Positions 45,828-56,101 of a stretch of 64,000 nucleotides of DNA are shown one piece after another. Source of the stretch: Adiantum capillus-veneris. Its lineage: Eukaryota; Streptophyta; Polypodiopsida; Polypodiales; Pteridaceae. The number at the start of each line of letters is the position of its first letter. The first letter of the stretch is position 1. The position numbers and the translations under genes are program-made. The stretch covers positions 79,846,338-79,910,337 of the forward strand of contig CM043953.1 in the NCBI GenBank assembly GCA_014529385.2, given 5' to 3'. Under the pieces are notes generated by a model. The model was not told the origin of the DNA. It saw only the letters and a list, made by a program, of their open reading frames with translations, and ran no database searches.

Positions 45828-47195
45828 CTATGGCACTGAATTCATATGTACATTCGATGTACTAGCTCTATCATTACCCCTCCTTTGCACACGTTGGGTT
45901 GGGGCATAAGTAGGCTGTAACCCAAAGGCTTCAAGGTAAAGCTGCAATACATTTGGTGACTCTGACAGTTCATGCTCTTCCATCCACTTTGCATCCATAG
46001 GCGGATAGTTCTTGAACTTCACCAAATAGCGTCTTGCAACTTGTCCTTTAACTTTTCTGTCCTTATGTGCCAAAACTTGCTCAGGTACCAGGATCTCATC
46101 AAGTTCCTCAACTTCTGGCTGATCCTCAACTGGCATATCTTCTGGCACATCACCCACGAAGGGTCTTAGAAGACTCACGTGAAACGCATTATGAATCTTC
46201 CACACATCAGGCAATTTCAGCCTGTAAGCCACATCGCTGATCTTGTCAAGCACTTGAAAAGGCCCATAGTAACGCATGCTGAGCTTAGGAAACAGCCGTT
46301 CCTTGCCCTTCATCTTCTTTAACCTTGCCTTTTCGAACCTTAAGAGAACCCAATCACCAGGTGATAGTAGCAATTCACGACGGTGACGACCAGCAGCCTT
46401 TTTCTGTTTTGCCTGAGTCTTCTCCAAGGCAACTTTAATCTTCTTATACATCTCATCCATGTTCTCAACATATTGATCTGCCTCAAAGATCTTGTCCTTT
46501 GTGTGCAAAATGGGAGGAACCTTTTTGCCGCCTTCAACAATTTCAAAAGGTGCTTTGCCAGTGGACGAATGCACCGTATTATTGTACGCATACTCAAGCA
46601 TAGGCAAATACTGTTCCCACTTGCCCTTATTATCTGACACATAGCATTTCAACAAATCTAAGACAGTAGAATTGGCCTCTTCTGACTGTCCATCAGTTTG
46701 TGGATGAAACGAAGACGAGAACTTGAGCGTAGTACCCATGTTCTCAAACAATCCTCTCCAGAACAAACTGGTCATGCGAGGATCACGATCACTGATAATC
46801 GATTGTGGCATACCATGGTACTTAAACACATTGTACATGAACAAGCGTGCCATCTGATCAGATTTTATCTTCTTCCTGACAGGGATAAAATGGGCCTGCT
46901 TGCTGAACCTGCAGATAATGGTCCATATACCATCATTCCCTGTTGGCGTCCTTGGAAGATCAAAGATAAAGTCCATAGCAATGCTTTCCCATGGCTTATC
47001 CGGAATCGGCAGTGGTTGTAACAACCCTGGTGCCTTTTGCCTGTCAAACTTGACCTTTTGGCAAACTATGCATGCTCGCACAAAGGCATCCACATCTCTC
47101 CTCAAGGTAGGCCAATAGAAGAACGTCTCTACCGCTTTAACTGTTGCATCAATGCCACGATGCCCTGCATACGGTGGGACATGACTCTCTTCCAT
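45828..47195 (-). pseudogene. Integrase with chromodomain (pol C-terminal part)
   Basis: Same reading frame as the upstream pol, separated by a TGA (47205-47207). HHCC zinc finger (HVPPYAGHRG and CIVCQKVK), catalytic D, D, E in AMDFIFDLP, IISDRDPRMTS and TDGQSEEANS, the MRYYGPFQVL module, and a terminal chromodomain ([30 protein letters not shown]). Chromodomains guide integration to marked chromatin in chromoviruses (family knowledge). Intact as a domain but unreachable without passing two stops. Confidence 0.92.
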
Positions 47196-47204
47196 GACCT
47201 TATG

Positions 47205-47444
47205 TCACAATGGCCTAGTGACAGAAAGTCTGTCATGCATCATCATAAAACCGTCTCTGAGGAGGTAGTGCTCGTGATGTTGCCCCTCTTGTAACTGTTC
47301 AAAGATCCTTGCAAAATCTTCATCAGCAGTATACTGTTCCTTCACGTCATCTAACTCATGATGATAAGGAATTGACACAGCTGAAATTTGTGGCTTTCTT
47401 GATAACGCATCAGCCACAACATTCTTCTTGCCTTCCACATGCAT
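47205..47444 (-). pseudogene. Pol linker between RNase H and integrase
   Basis: Same frame as both neighbours. Bounded by TAG (47448-47450) upstream, where copy 1 has a glutamine codon, and TGA (47205-47207) downstream, where copy 1 has an arginine CGA. Both are C-to-T changes on the coding strand. Contains the RNase H end VVADALSR. Confidence 0.9.
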
Positions 47445-47447
47445 AAT

Positions 47448-50400
47448 CTAGAAGTGGAACATGGAAAGAATGTTTGCCCATCGCATATGCTTTTCGGATA
47501 ACTTTGACTGTGTCAAGAAGTATCGCAAGGTCTGATGATCTGTTTGGACAACAAAATCAGCACCTAAGAGGTAGTGCTTCCAGCTAGAAAGCGCATGAAT
47601 CACGGCCAAGAGCTCTTTCTCATAGACTTGCATAGTCCTCTCTGGCCCTTGCAAAATTCGGCTTTCATAGGCTACTACCCGTCCATCTTGCATTAGCACT
47701 GCTCCGATGCTACTGCCACACGCGTCACACTGGACCACAAATGACTTCCTGAGATCTGGCAAAACAATAACTGGATCTGAAGTCAACTTTTCCTTTAAGA
47801 GACTAAAAGCTGATATCTCTTTTTGAGTCCATCTGAAAGTGACCTCTTTCTTTTGCAATGCGTGAAGAGGCGATGCTATCTCTGCAAAATTTCTGATAAA
47901 CCTTCTATAGTAGGAACACAATCCCAAGAAGCTTCTGACATCGTGCACAGTCTTCAAGTCTGGCCATGTCTTGATAGCTTCGACCTTTGCGGGATCCATT
48001 CGTACACCATCCTTTGAGACTATGTGGCCCAGAAAGTGGATCTCTTCCAAGAAGAATTCACTTTTCTTAGGATTGACAAGTAACCTGTGACTGCGCAGCT
48101 CTTCGAACACAATGGTCAAGTGACGCCTATGCTCCTCTTCATTCTTCGAATACACAATCATGTCATCGAAGAATGTTCCAACAAACTGTTGATGCGAGCG
48201 GAAAATCCGGTCCATCATTCTGTTGAACGTGGCAGGAGCATTTGTTAGCCCAAACGGCATCACTAGAAACTCATAAAGACCAAATGTTGTTCTAAACGCA
48301 GTCTTGTGCACATCCTCTGGGCTTATACGAATCTGATGGTACCCACTCTTCAGGTCTATCCTGCTGAAAATTGCAGCACCCTCTAAACGATCGAGAATAT
48401 CATCAATGCGAGGAATAGGAAACCTATTCTTGATGGTATTCTTATTCAACGCACGGTAATCAATACACAGGCGCCATGAGCCATCCTTCTTCTGCACTAG
48501 GAGCACTGGGGAGCAAAAGGGTGAAGAACTAGGCTGAATCAGCCCCTTCTCTAATAACTCCTCAACCTGGCCCATAATCTCTTTCTGCTGCGCCGCACTA
48601 ACCCTGTAGGGAGGTCTATTTGGTGGGCTACACCCTGGCACCAAATCTATCCGATGGTCCTCAGGTCTCTCTGGCGGTAATTGCGACGGTAATGAATCAG
48701 AAAAACAGTCACTAAACTTTTGCAAAAATGCTGACCTTTCTTTATCTAACACAGATAAATTTGACTGATCCCTATCTGAGACATCACGTGCAAAAATCAA
48801 GTACACAGAAAGATGATTCTTTATTACAGAAGTGATAGCAGAAGCAGATACAATAGGGACTGACTCTCCTTTGAGCTTTACATCCAAGATGTGAGTTTTG
48901 CCCCTATGCTGTACAGTGATCTTTTTGTTGTAGGCATCCAAGACTCCATGCACTCGGAACATCCACGGGATCCCCAACAAGGCGTCACAACCTTCCAACG
49001 GCATGATGTAAAACTCTTCAGTGTCCACATACGACTGAATATGCAGACGCAGTTTTCCAATGATGGGAGTAACACACTCTGAGTGGCCAGGACATGCCAA
49101 CCCTGCCTCTGCTGTGTATCCCATCTCTTCAGCTCTGATGCCCAGCTTCATAGGTAACTGCGACTTGCGCACAAAAGGCTTCCTTTTCTGTTTCTTTGCC
49201 TGCGCTCCAGAAGTCCCAGCTGAATCCTTGTCTTTGGTGGCCTGTTCAGACGCCTGTGACGTATCAGGAGCCGTTTTCACAAAGGGCTTCTTCGCTGAAT
49301 TTTTCTTTTGCTGCCCTCCTTTGTCACTGCTCGGAAATCCACTGTCTTCTCCTTTCAACAGGGCAAGACCAGTGTTCGCAACTTCCATAAGCTGAGTAAG
49401 GGTAGCCACTCTATTCTTTGTACAGTAATCGCGAAGCCCTTTAGGCAACCCACAACAATACTTCTCTATCTGCTCTGTCAATGGCACAAATCTGTAGGAG
49501 GTCACTGAGAGTAATGCTTTACAAAACCTCCTATCGTACTCCAGCAAGCTCTTGCACAAAGCTGCCGTAAGCTGGTGCCAATCTGTCAAGACATCGGCTT
49601 CAAATTCATTTGATAGCCAAGCAGATGCAAACATTTGTTTGCAGTAAACCCAAGTGGCGGGTGCCTGTCCTTGCATTAACAATGTCGTCCACCAGGTAAG
49701 CGCATTGTCCTTTAAGAAAGTGGCAGCTTTCCTGACCTTCGAGGCCTCTGTAAAATTCCCTCCCGCATAAGCTGTATCAAACTGCTGGAGGAAAGTGAGT
49801 GCCTTTGTCTTGTCCTCGAAACCACTGAAGGTACTGAACTTTACTGCTGCACCACCCTCTTTGTAAGCCTTCGGCTTCTCTAGTGCCCCCAAATTGTCAT
49901 ACGGAATGGTCTGCAACATGGGCACTGTACTAGGCATGATCGGCACGTGTTGGCCATTCACATTTTGCGTCAGAGGTGCGATATCTGGCTGCTGTCCAGA
50001 AAAACCAGCCATGCCAAAATGACCGTGTGGCACCCCAAACTGGCCCTGGTTGCCGTGGAAACCTTGCTGCATGCCGATAGTACCATACATGGGGTTTGGC
50101 ATGATGCCTTGCATACCCCCAAACACTGTTCCTGGCATGTACGGCTGACTTCCAGACGCATAACCAGCCATACTATGGAACACTGATCCACCCCCGAAAT
50201 ACCCAGGATGTACCGTGGGTGGTGGAAAAACTGAGTGCATAGCCTGGTATCCAGCTCCCTGTCCATTCAAGACAGCATGCTGGCTCTGAAAGGTGGCGGG
50301 CTGAACTGGCATAACCTGTGGAATAGGCGTTCTAGCCACCTGTTCAAGCACGGGAGGAATTTGCTTTGGAGCCCCCGACTCCGCAACATGCGAGTGTTCC

Positions 50401-50747
50401 TCCTGCGCCTCATGAAGTACCTGGGCTTGAGCTTCAACAAGCTCCGTACGCGGCGTAGGTTGCCTATTTTGCTGTTGCACTGGTGGCGCTTGCAAGAATT
50501 CCATAAACCTCGGATTCTGCACCAGCTGCGAAAAGACATTCACCGCGGCAACTAACTGAGTCTTAAACGCATCATCCTCAAGTTGCCCTGTCATAAAGCC
50601 CTGTACTACTCGAGGGACATTGACGTTGACAGGAGGTACAGACTGACGTGGCCGTGAGCTCTCGCCATTCTCAAAAACCATAGGAATCTCCTGCCTGTCC
50701 TTTGGAGAGAAACCCTCTTCCATAATTCCCTTCCCCTTGTCGGCCAT
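47448..50747 (-). CDS. Gag-pol polyprotein: gag, RT, RNase H
   Basis: 1099-codon frame starting MADKGKGIMEEG. Residues 150-285 are Gly/Gln/Met-rich; 287-450 the gag core (TFSGFEDKTKALTFLQQFD, LTWWTTLL); about 528 a join where copy 1 has a CCHC knuckle and the protease DPGA; 545-640 the remaining protease half (ALLGIPWMF); 660-960 RT (CIDYRALNKNTIKNRFPIPR, FFDDMIVYS at about 861); 990-1090 connection and RNase H (VQCDACGSSIGAVLMQDG). Gag coats the RNA; RT and RNase H copy it. The missing segment of about 285 bp is in frame, so translation continues, but the protease active aspartate is gone. Ends at TAG 47448-47450. Confidence 0.92.
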   Translation of the reverse strand: MADKGKGIMEEGFSPKDRQEIPMVFENGESSRPRQSVPPVNVNVPRVVQGFMTGQLEDDAFKTQLVAAVNVFSQLVQNPRFMEFLQAPPVQQQNRQPTPRTELVEAQAQVLHEAQEEHSHVAESGAPKQIPPVLEQVARTPIPQVMPVQPATFQSQHAVLNGQGAGYQAMHSVFPPPTVHPGYFGGGSVFHSMAGYASGSQPYMPGTVFGGMQGIMPNPMYGTIGMQQGFHGNQGQFGVPHGHFGMAGFSGQQPDIAPLTQNVNGQHVPIMPSTVPMLQTIPYDNLGALEKPKAYKEGGAAVKFSTFSGFEDKTKALTFLQQFDTAYAGGNFTEASKVRKAATFLKDNALTWWTTLLMQGQAPATWVYCKQMFASAWLSNEFEADVLTDWHQLTAALCKSLLEYDRRFCKALLSVTSYRFVPLTEQIEKYCCGLPKGLRDYCTKNRVATLTQLMEVANTGLALLKGEDSGFPSSDKGGQQKKNSAKKPFVKTAPDTSQASEQATKDKDSAGTSGAQAKKQKRKPFVRKSQLPMKLGIRAEEMGYTAEAGLACPGHSECVTPIIGKLRLHIQSYVDTEEFYIMPLEGCDALLGIPWMFRVHGVLDAYNKKITVQHRGKTHILDVKLKGESVPIVSASAITSVIKNHLSVYLIFARDVSDRDQSNLSVLDKERSAFLQKFSDCFSDSLPSQLPPERPEDHRIDLVPGCSPPNRPPYRVSAAQQKEIMGQVEELLEKGLIQPSSSPFCSPVLLVQKKDGSWRLCIDYRALNKNTIKNRFPIPRIDDILDRLEGAAIFSRIDLKSGYHQIRISPEDVHKTAFRTTFGLYEFLVMPFGLTNAPATFNRMMDRIFRSHQQFVGTFFDDMIVYSKNEEEHRRHLTIVFEELRSHRLLVNPKKSEFFLEEIHFLGHIVSKDGVRMDPAKVEAIKTWPDLKTVHDVRSFLGLCSYYRRFIRNFAEIASPLHALQKKEVTFRWTQKEISAFSLLKEKLTSDPVIVLPDLRKSFVVQCDACGSSIGAVLMQDGRVVAYESRILQGPERTMQVYEKELLAVIHALSSWKHYLLGADFVVQTDHQTLRYFLTQSKLSEKHMRWANILSMFHF

Positions 50748-50827
50748 AGTGTAATCCCCGCGTTCTTGGACTGTGTGTCTTTACCCTGAACAATCCAGGC
50801 TCACTCTTTGAGGAAAAAGTGATTGAT

Positions 50828-50845
50828 ATCCCGGCAATGGAACCA
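50828..50845 (-). other. Primer-binding site (tRNA-Glu type)
   Basis: Minus strand reads TGGTTCCATTGCCGGG immediately after the 5' LTR. This complements the 3' end of plant tRNA-Glu (CCCGGCAACGGAACCA) with one mismatch. An unusual primer compared with the common initiator tRNA-Met. Confidence 0.8.
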
Positions 50846-52326
50846 TGTAACCGGCCCGTAGGGCGGTAGGCGTTGGCTTTCACCCGAAATTCTTTACTTT
50901 AAACACACACACAGAGCACTTTGCAAAGAGAACCTGCGACGGGAGTTAACACTTGAATACACACACGGCTCGGAAGCTAGAATGCTCCGAGCAGACGCCG
51001 ACAACCTGTAGGCCCCAAAATTGGCGCCCCTTTCGGTATTTCTTTATTCTTTAGGAGGGTAAATTACAAAGTCAGGTCCTGGGAATCCTTCACGTGTATC
51101 CACCTAGATACCATTTGATTTGGCCAAATTTCGGCAGCATAACAACCCCAAAACTTGCGCGAAACCCATTCCCCTGCTGGAACTCGCTTGCACTGACGTA
51201 TACCCTCTGATTCCTGTCCAAAAACAGTAAATTCAGCACGCTGTATTTACTGGTTTTTGCCCTGTTTTCAGCCCCAAACAGTCCCCTAACTGTCCTTTGC
51301 CAGTGGGGCACGATTCCCAATGATCCTGGCGTCCGTATGGCTGAAAAACAGTCAAATTACAGCGCATACACAGCGCTGATTTTGCACCTGTACGGTGAGG
51401 TTATGACCCTCACCAGTGCCTGCTTTGGAGCAGCAGTTAGCTACCCCTGTTCCTGCTCAAGGAGGCTCTTGCCTCAGCACAAAAGCATGAACCCACACAA
51501 CTGTACATCAGTCAAATGAGTAGCCCTCTTGTGGGGCATCACATAACTGCACGTAGGGGAGAAAGAGAGCAGTATGTAGCGTGCGGGGCATCACTCCCGT
51601 CACCATACTGTACATAGAGGGCAAGGTAAGCATTCCATAGCTTCTGTACCTGTTGCAATCCGCCTGTGGCTGAAAATGGCGCCCCCTTTGATGATATGTA
51701 GCTCGTTTTTGCCTCCCGGAGTGGCAGAATCGCTCACAAGCTGACACGTCGCCCAGTTTCCGAGTTTGGGCTTTCCCTGCTAAAAATATCTCAACTGGTG
51801 CGTCAATTGACTTCGCGGCAGAGTTGTAAAGTGTTCCCCTAGTCATACCGAAGGTAATGACGCGAACACATTTCGTGGCCCAAAATAGCAGTTCCCTAAA
51901 TTTTAGGAGATGCTTCCGTTGGGCTCCCACTGGTCTTCTGACCATCTATCCTCATTGGGACCGCATCCAAAAATGCAATGTGGCCCAACTGTCGGATACT
52001 TTTGGTTGGTAGTCCCACCTTGACTTTACGCCTTAATTGAGTTCACTTCCTAGTATCCACCAACTTGCTAAGTGCGACGGGGGGACCTATATGATCTTGC
52101 TCTGAGCCTAGACATCCTCTTACCATACGAATTCCAGTGCCGACCCCTTCCCGTCTGCGGGTGAATCTACCGTTCACATTGGCCATACAATGTCCGACCG
52201 TTTGCTACTTCAAAAAGAGGGTCTCAAAATAAATAAAATAAACCCCATTGGAAAGAAACCAACAACCAAGGTTAGCAGTTGCCACATCTCTGTGACATGG
52301 TTAATAACTGCCACGTCCTCGTGACA
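50846..52326 (-). repeat. 5' LTR of chromovirus copy 2
   Basis: Same length (1481 bp) as the 3' LTR; differences seen near 51144, 51283, 51510, 51700 and the last bases. Short open frames inside (for example 51508-51945) are LTR sequence, not genes. Confidence 0.95.
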
Positions 52327-52331
52327 ACGGA

Positions 52332-52787
52332 TCACAGAGCAGACACGAGACACCCACAAGAGCCACTCCCACAGTAGAGCTCCCCCTCGTCTCACACCAG
52401 AGGCACACTGATCGACCGAGCGACTGAACTGGGGAAATACAGGCGCCCAGGACTGCGGAGGACTACACAGCATCGACGGAGGCTACGTCAAAAGATTCAG
52501 AGCACCCTGGCCAGGCATGCACGACGCCTGGTCAAACTACTAACCATGGAGAAGATTGATGAGATCCGCCAACGACCGATGCTAGATCTCCTGTGATTCA
52601 GCTATTCCAACAAGCCGCCCATTTTTGCTTAGTTCACATCGATCAGTCTAGGATCCCATAGTATATATCTTTGTTTTGTATTGTTGTTATTTTGTTACTC
52701 TGACTTTGTATCAGATCCACCACCTTGTAACTTTCTTGTCTCATAGGTCACTTTGGTCTTTTGAAGACGTTAATATAACATTTCATT

Positions 52788-52873
<86 letters not shown>
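52332..52873 (+). mobile_element. LINE 3' end resuming after the chromovirus
   Basis: Continues the ORF2 tail (cacagtagagctccccctcg; compare 12479) and 3' UTR. Hairpin 52738-52768 has TGGTCT instead of TGGCCT, still able to pair through G-U. Confidence 0.9.
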
Positions 52874-52878
<5 letters not shown>

Positions 52879-53593
52879 TGTGTGTGTGTGTGTGCGTGAG
52901 GTGCTTCAGCCCCTTCATCGCGTGGAACTCCAGGTGCTCTCGCTCACACTTTGCAGCAGCTCTGGCGTGGGCAGCAGTTTAGTCCCTTGCGCATCCAGCT
53001 CCACTATACACAACAGCCTCAGCGTTGTGGGTGCGCGCGCTGGGTATTACAAGTCGCGCGAGCGGGCTGTTCATCCAAGCAAAGCTGCGAGCTACGCACG
53101 CCACGAGCTATCCCTCAGCAAGGTGACGTGCGATATACTGCTACAGCAGAGACAGGTCGCCCAAAGGGGCAGTTCATCGCACACTCAGCCGAGAGTGGTG
53201 CCGCCTGCAGCTACCCTACCAGGGGGCCATGGGCCCTCTTGTCTACAGCAGGATAGAGAGACCCAGACGCTATTTCTCTATTATCATTGGCGCTCGTGTT
53301 GGGCCTTGACGCAGGGCCTCTTTGCAAATACGGTGCGGGCAGCAGGTCAGGTATACACAGTGACCTCCAGCGGGGCTGGCAAATTGGAAGCAGTTCGCCG
53401 CGAGCTGACCTAGCCAGGGGGCCGCGTGCATTCTTGATTGTGTAGGCCGCAAGTCTACCCACAGTGGGGGTCGTGTGCTTTTGATTCTATTGACAGGTGC
53501 AGGTGACAACAGCATAACACAAAGGGACATCATACGCATACATCATACGCGGCATCATACGCGTAGGATTCAGTGGGAAATTCTGTGCTCGAA
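52874..53593 (+). other. GT repeat and putative LINE 5' UTR
   Basis: A (GT)10 tract, about 600 bp of GC-rich unrecognised sequence, and repeated catcatacgc motifs (53528-53565). It ends just before ORF1 of the next LINE. The motif tacgcgtagga recurs at 34787, in the corresponding position before ORF1 of the other copy. Confidence 0.5.
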
Positions 53594-54638
53594 ATGGTAA
53601 GTGAGCCCGATACATCTCTTGAACGACAAAACATGGAAGCAATCTCCCCTACACACGACCCTGCACAAGACACGGAAGCTGTCAATGTCTCACCTGTTTG
53701 CAAGTCGCGAGCAAAGGCAACCTTCATGCTCACGAACAAGCGGATGGCGCAGATGGAGAGGGAAATAAAGGAGTGGAAAACAGAGATGGAACAATGGTGG
53801 AAAGAGAAGGCCAACCTCCTTCAGATAGTCTTTAATGAAGGCACACAATGGAAGAAGGAGAAAGAGAGCCTTAAAATACAGACACTCAAAGAAGAAGTCT
53901 CAGACCTCAAACAGGAAAACCCATACGCCGAGATATGGACACTCAAAAAAGAAGTCTCGGCCCTTAAACAGGAGCTTGCTAATAGAGTAAGCAGTAGACT
54001 AGAGGAAGGGGAATTTCAGCCCTCGGTAATAGATGAAATCAAGGAAATCAAGGAGCAGGTAAGGATGATTACAGAGGAAGAGAAAGTGAGTGTCGCAAAG
54101 AGATATTCATGGACGGAGATGATAACAAGAACATAGAAAAAGGTGGACAAGGCCGGAAAATGGATAGGGTCACCAAGAAAGGGAAAGGTCAAGAAACTCC
54201 TTGTACACCGACACTTATCAACATGACCCTCGAAGAGGAACAAAGAAGGCGGATGCGAGCACTGCATGTGAGAGTGACCGGTCTCAAGGACATAAACAAT
54301 GTGGAGAAAGAGGTCACAAGCCTTACATCCATGATGGGGATGGAGAAGCCTTTGCACACAAAGGCATGGGGGGTAGGTAAGAAAAGTGATGGCACGGGAG
54401 AGTCTTCAAAGGGGAGAGCTCTCATATTACGCTTCCCCTCGTTGGAGGAGAAGAAGGAATTCTAGAGGAAGAGGCCTACTCTTAAAAAGACAGGTATTTT
54501 CCTCGGTGATGACCTGACTCTCTCACAGCTCGCACATATGAGAGGTAATGCCAGAGATTACAGCAACAAGGGAGAAGGAAAAGATAGCCTTCTACAGAGA
54601 TGGGACGGGTGGTGATTTTAGAGCGGCGCACTGCATGA
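53594..54638 (+). pseudogene. LINE ORF1, frameshifted
   Basis: Starts MVSEPDTSLERQNMEAISP; charged coiled coil (KEWKTEMEQWWKEKANLLQ). A TAG at 54134-54136 and several frameshifts follow. The RRM-like part is readable: RMRALHVRVTGLKD, RALILRFPSLEEKKEF, IFLGDDLTLSQ. A further TAG (about 54463) and a frameshift near 54540 precede the terminal TGA 54636-54638. Confidence 0.8.
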
Positions 54639-54641
54639 CGG
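54636..54641 (+). promoter_or_regulatory. Candidate readthrough site (TGA CGG), second copy
   Basis: Same TGA-CGG and in-frame continuation as at 36131. The 30 bases after it are nearly conserved between the copies (gagacctatggg). Confidence 0.65.
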
Positions 54642-55400
54642 TGCGAGACCTATGGGACCACACTGAAGGTGGCTACCTGGAATTGTAATGGGTCTATGAG
54701 GTTGGACGTGGGTGCATTTGAGGACAGTTTCAAAGACAAGGATATTGTATTCTTCTCAAAGACTCATAAGGCCCCTGTATATGTGATGCCACATGTGGTG
54801 GGATATAGATGGGAGACAACTCACAGGACAAACGCGAGATCTGAGCATGGGAGTAGAGGTTCAGGAGGAGTAGCAGTGCTATTCAGAGAGGAACTACAAC
54901 CATTACCGCATATTGTACGAAGAGATGATCATGCTAGATATATGTGGGTGAGACTGAGAGCTGACACACATCGATTCCTATATATTGCCATATGTTACTT
55001 TCTTCCCAGTTCATCAGTGTATGCTGCATCCAGAGGGCAGTCGCCTTTCTCTATACTAGATGATGACATATGGGAGTTTTCTAGGGATGCTGATATCATT
55101 CTCCTAGGAGACTTCAATGCCCGAAGGGGCAACTCGCAGACAGTCTTCTACCACACTTCAGATGAGATGCTTAGAGAGCTGGATGTGGGTGAGTTGGGAC
55201 TTGACAGATGCTCAGTTGACAGAGAGCAGACGATGTATGGGAGATACCTCATGGAAATGACGACTACACATGGATTGGCCATACTTAATGGCTTACAGCA
55301 ATTTCCTGGAGCATCCGGATTCACATGCTTTCCACACAGACATGGGGCCAATACAGTGGATTATGTTATGACACGACCGAGCTTTGTCCCCTGCATTTAG
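54639..55400 (+). pseudogene. LINE ORF2 endonuclease domain
   Basis: Continuous frame from the TGA: VATWNCNGSMRLDVG, GSRGSGGVAVLFREEL, YIAICYFLP, ILLGDFNAR, FTCFPHRHGANTVDYVM, i.e. all blocks of an APE-type endonuclease (N, E, D/N and H positions present). No ATG lies between the TGA and the NCNGS motif. Ends at a TAG (55398-55400) where related copies read through to the linker. Confidence 0.88.
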
Positions 55401-55683
55401 GATTTCAGAGTGGGAGCCAGGCCAGTGGTCATAGCAGTAGATCCTGCTCTCTTGACATCGTCCGTAAAATTTCAGTGCCATCACGAGGCAGGTCACACAC
55501 CCGCTATACATTTACACCAGAGACAGATTTCCTTTATACAGAGGAAATCTGGGACTGTCTATTGGAAGGCACAGCTGGCACAAACGCTACAGGCCTCTGA
55601 GTGGAGGAGTGCACCACTCTACTAATTGATACACAGCATGGGGCTGCATCAGTGGCATACCCACACACTCAGGCAAGAGACAA

Positions 55684-56101
55684 GTGTAACAGGGTACGGG
55701 GGGAACACAGCCCAAACGTTCCGGAATGGCATTCCGCACGAGTCTCGTTCTCGAAACGGAGATGGAAACGGAACGCAGTTCCGGAACGGGGTGTAACTCG
55801 AACGGTGTTCCGGAATGGGGGGAACGAGGCAGAATGGCGAAACGCAGGGCAGAACGGACAAAGTAGACATTTGGGGGCAAAAAAGTGGGCTTTTGGGGCT
55901 GTTTGAGAGCAGGTTAGGGGGCAGATTTGGGGGCAGTTTTGGGGTTGTTTAGGAGTTTATTTGGGACTAAGCTGAATGGAGGTAATTCAAGCCTTACTTT
56001 AGTGGACCGTTCCGGCCCCGGTCCCGTTCCGGCCCCCCCTCCTCCTCCCCGTTCTCGTCGCGTTCCTGACCCTCCCGTTCCCGTTCCTTCCGGGTAACTA
56101 T
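55684..56101 (+). mobile_element. GC-rich MITE-like insertion, unit 1
   Basis: 418 bp bounded by gcaagagacaa (55673-55683) and gcaagagacga (56102-56112), an 11-bp target duplication. Ends gtgtaacagggtacgg and ccgggtaactat form an imperfect inverted pair. The interior is full of GGAACG/CGTTCC. TSD length suggests a Mutator-like origin. Confidence 0.75.

Larger units (their letters stand above)
44177..52326 (-). mobile_element. Complete young Ty3/gypsy chromovirus, copy 2
   Basis: 8150 bp with 1481-bp LTRs, acgga target duplication, polypurine tract, primer-binding site and one long gag-pol frame. The LTRs differ at only about five positions by my reading, so insertion was recent. The pol frame carries two nonsense codons and gag-pol lacks the zinc knuckle and protease active site, so this copy looks non-autonomous. 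Confidence 0.96.
41447..52873 (+). mobile_element. LINE copy split by a chromovirus
   Basis: The 5'-truncated LINE starts within the endonuclease (HGASTVDYV, 41457). It runs to 44176, is interrupted by the element 44177-52326, and resumes at 52332 with the ORF2 end, 3' UTR, hairpin (52738-52768), ATTTC tail and TC repeats (52789-52873). The acgga duplication at 44172-44176 and 52327-52331 proves one insertion. Confidence 0.93.

Noticed and set aside
51508-51945. 145-codon open frame, identical one at 44839-45276
   Set aside because: It lies wholly inside the LTR pair, so duplication reflects LTR identity; no recognisable protein.
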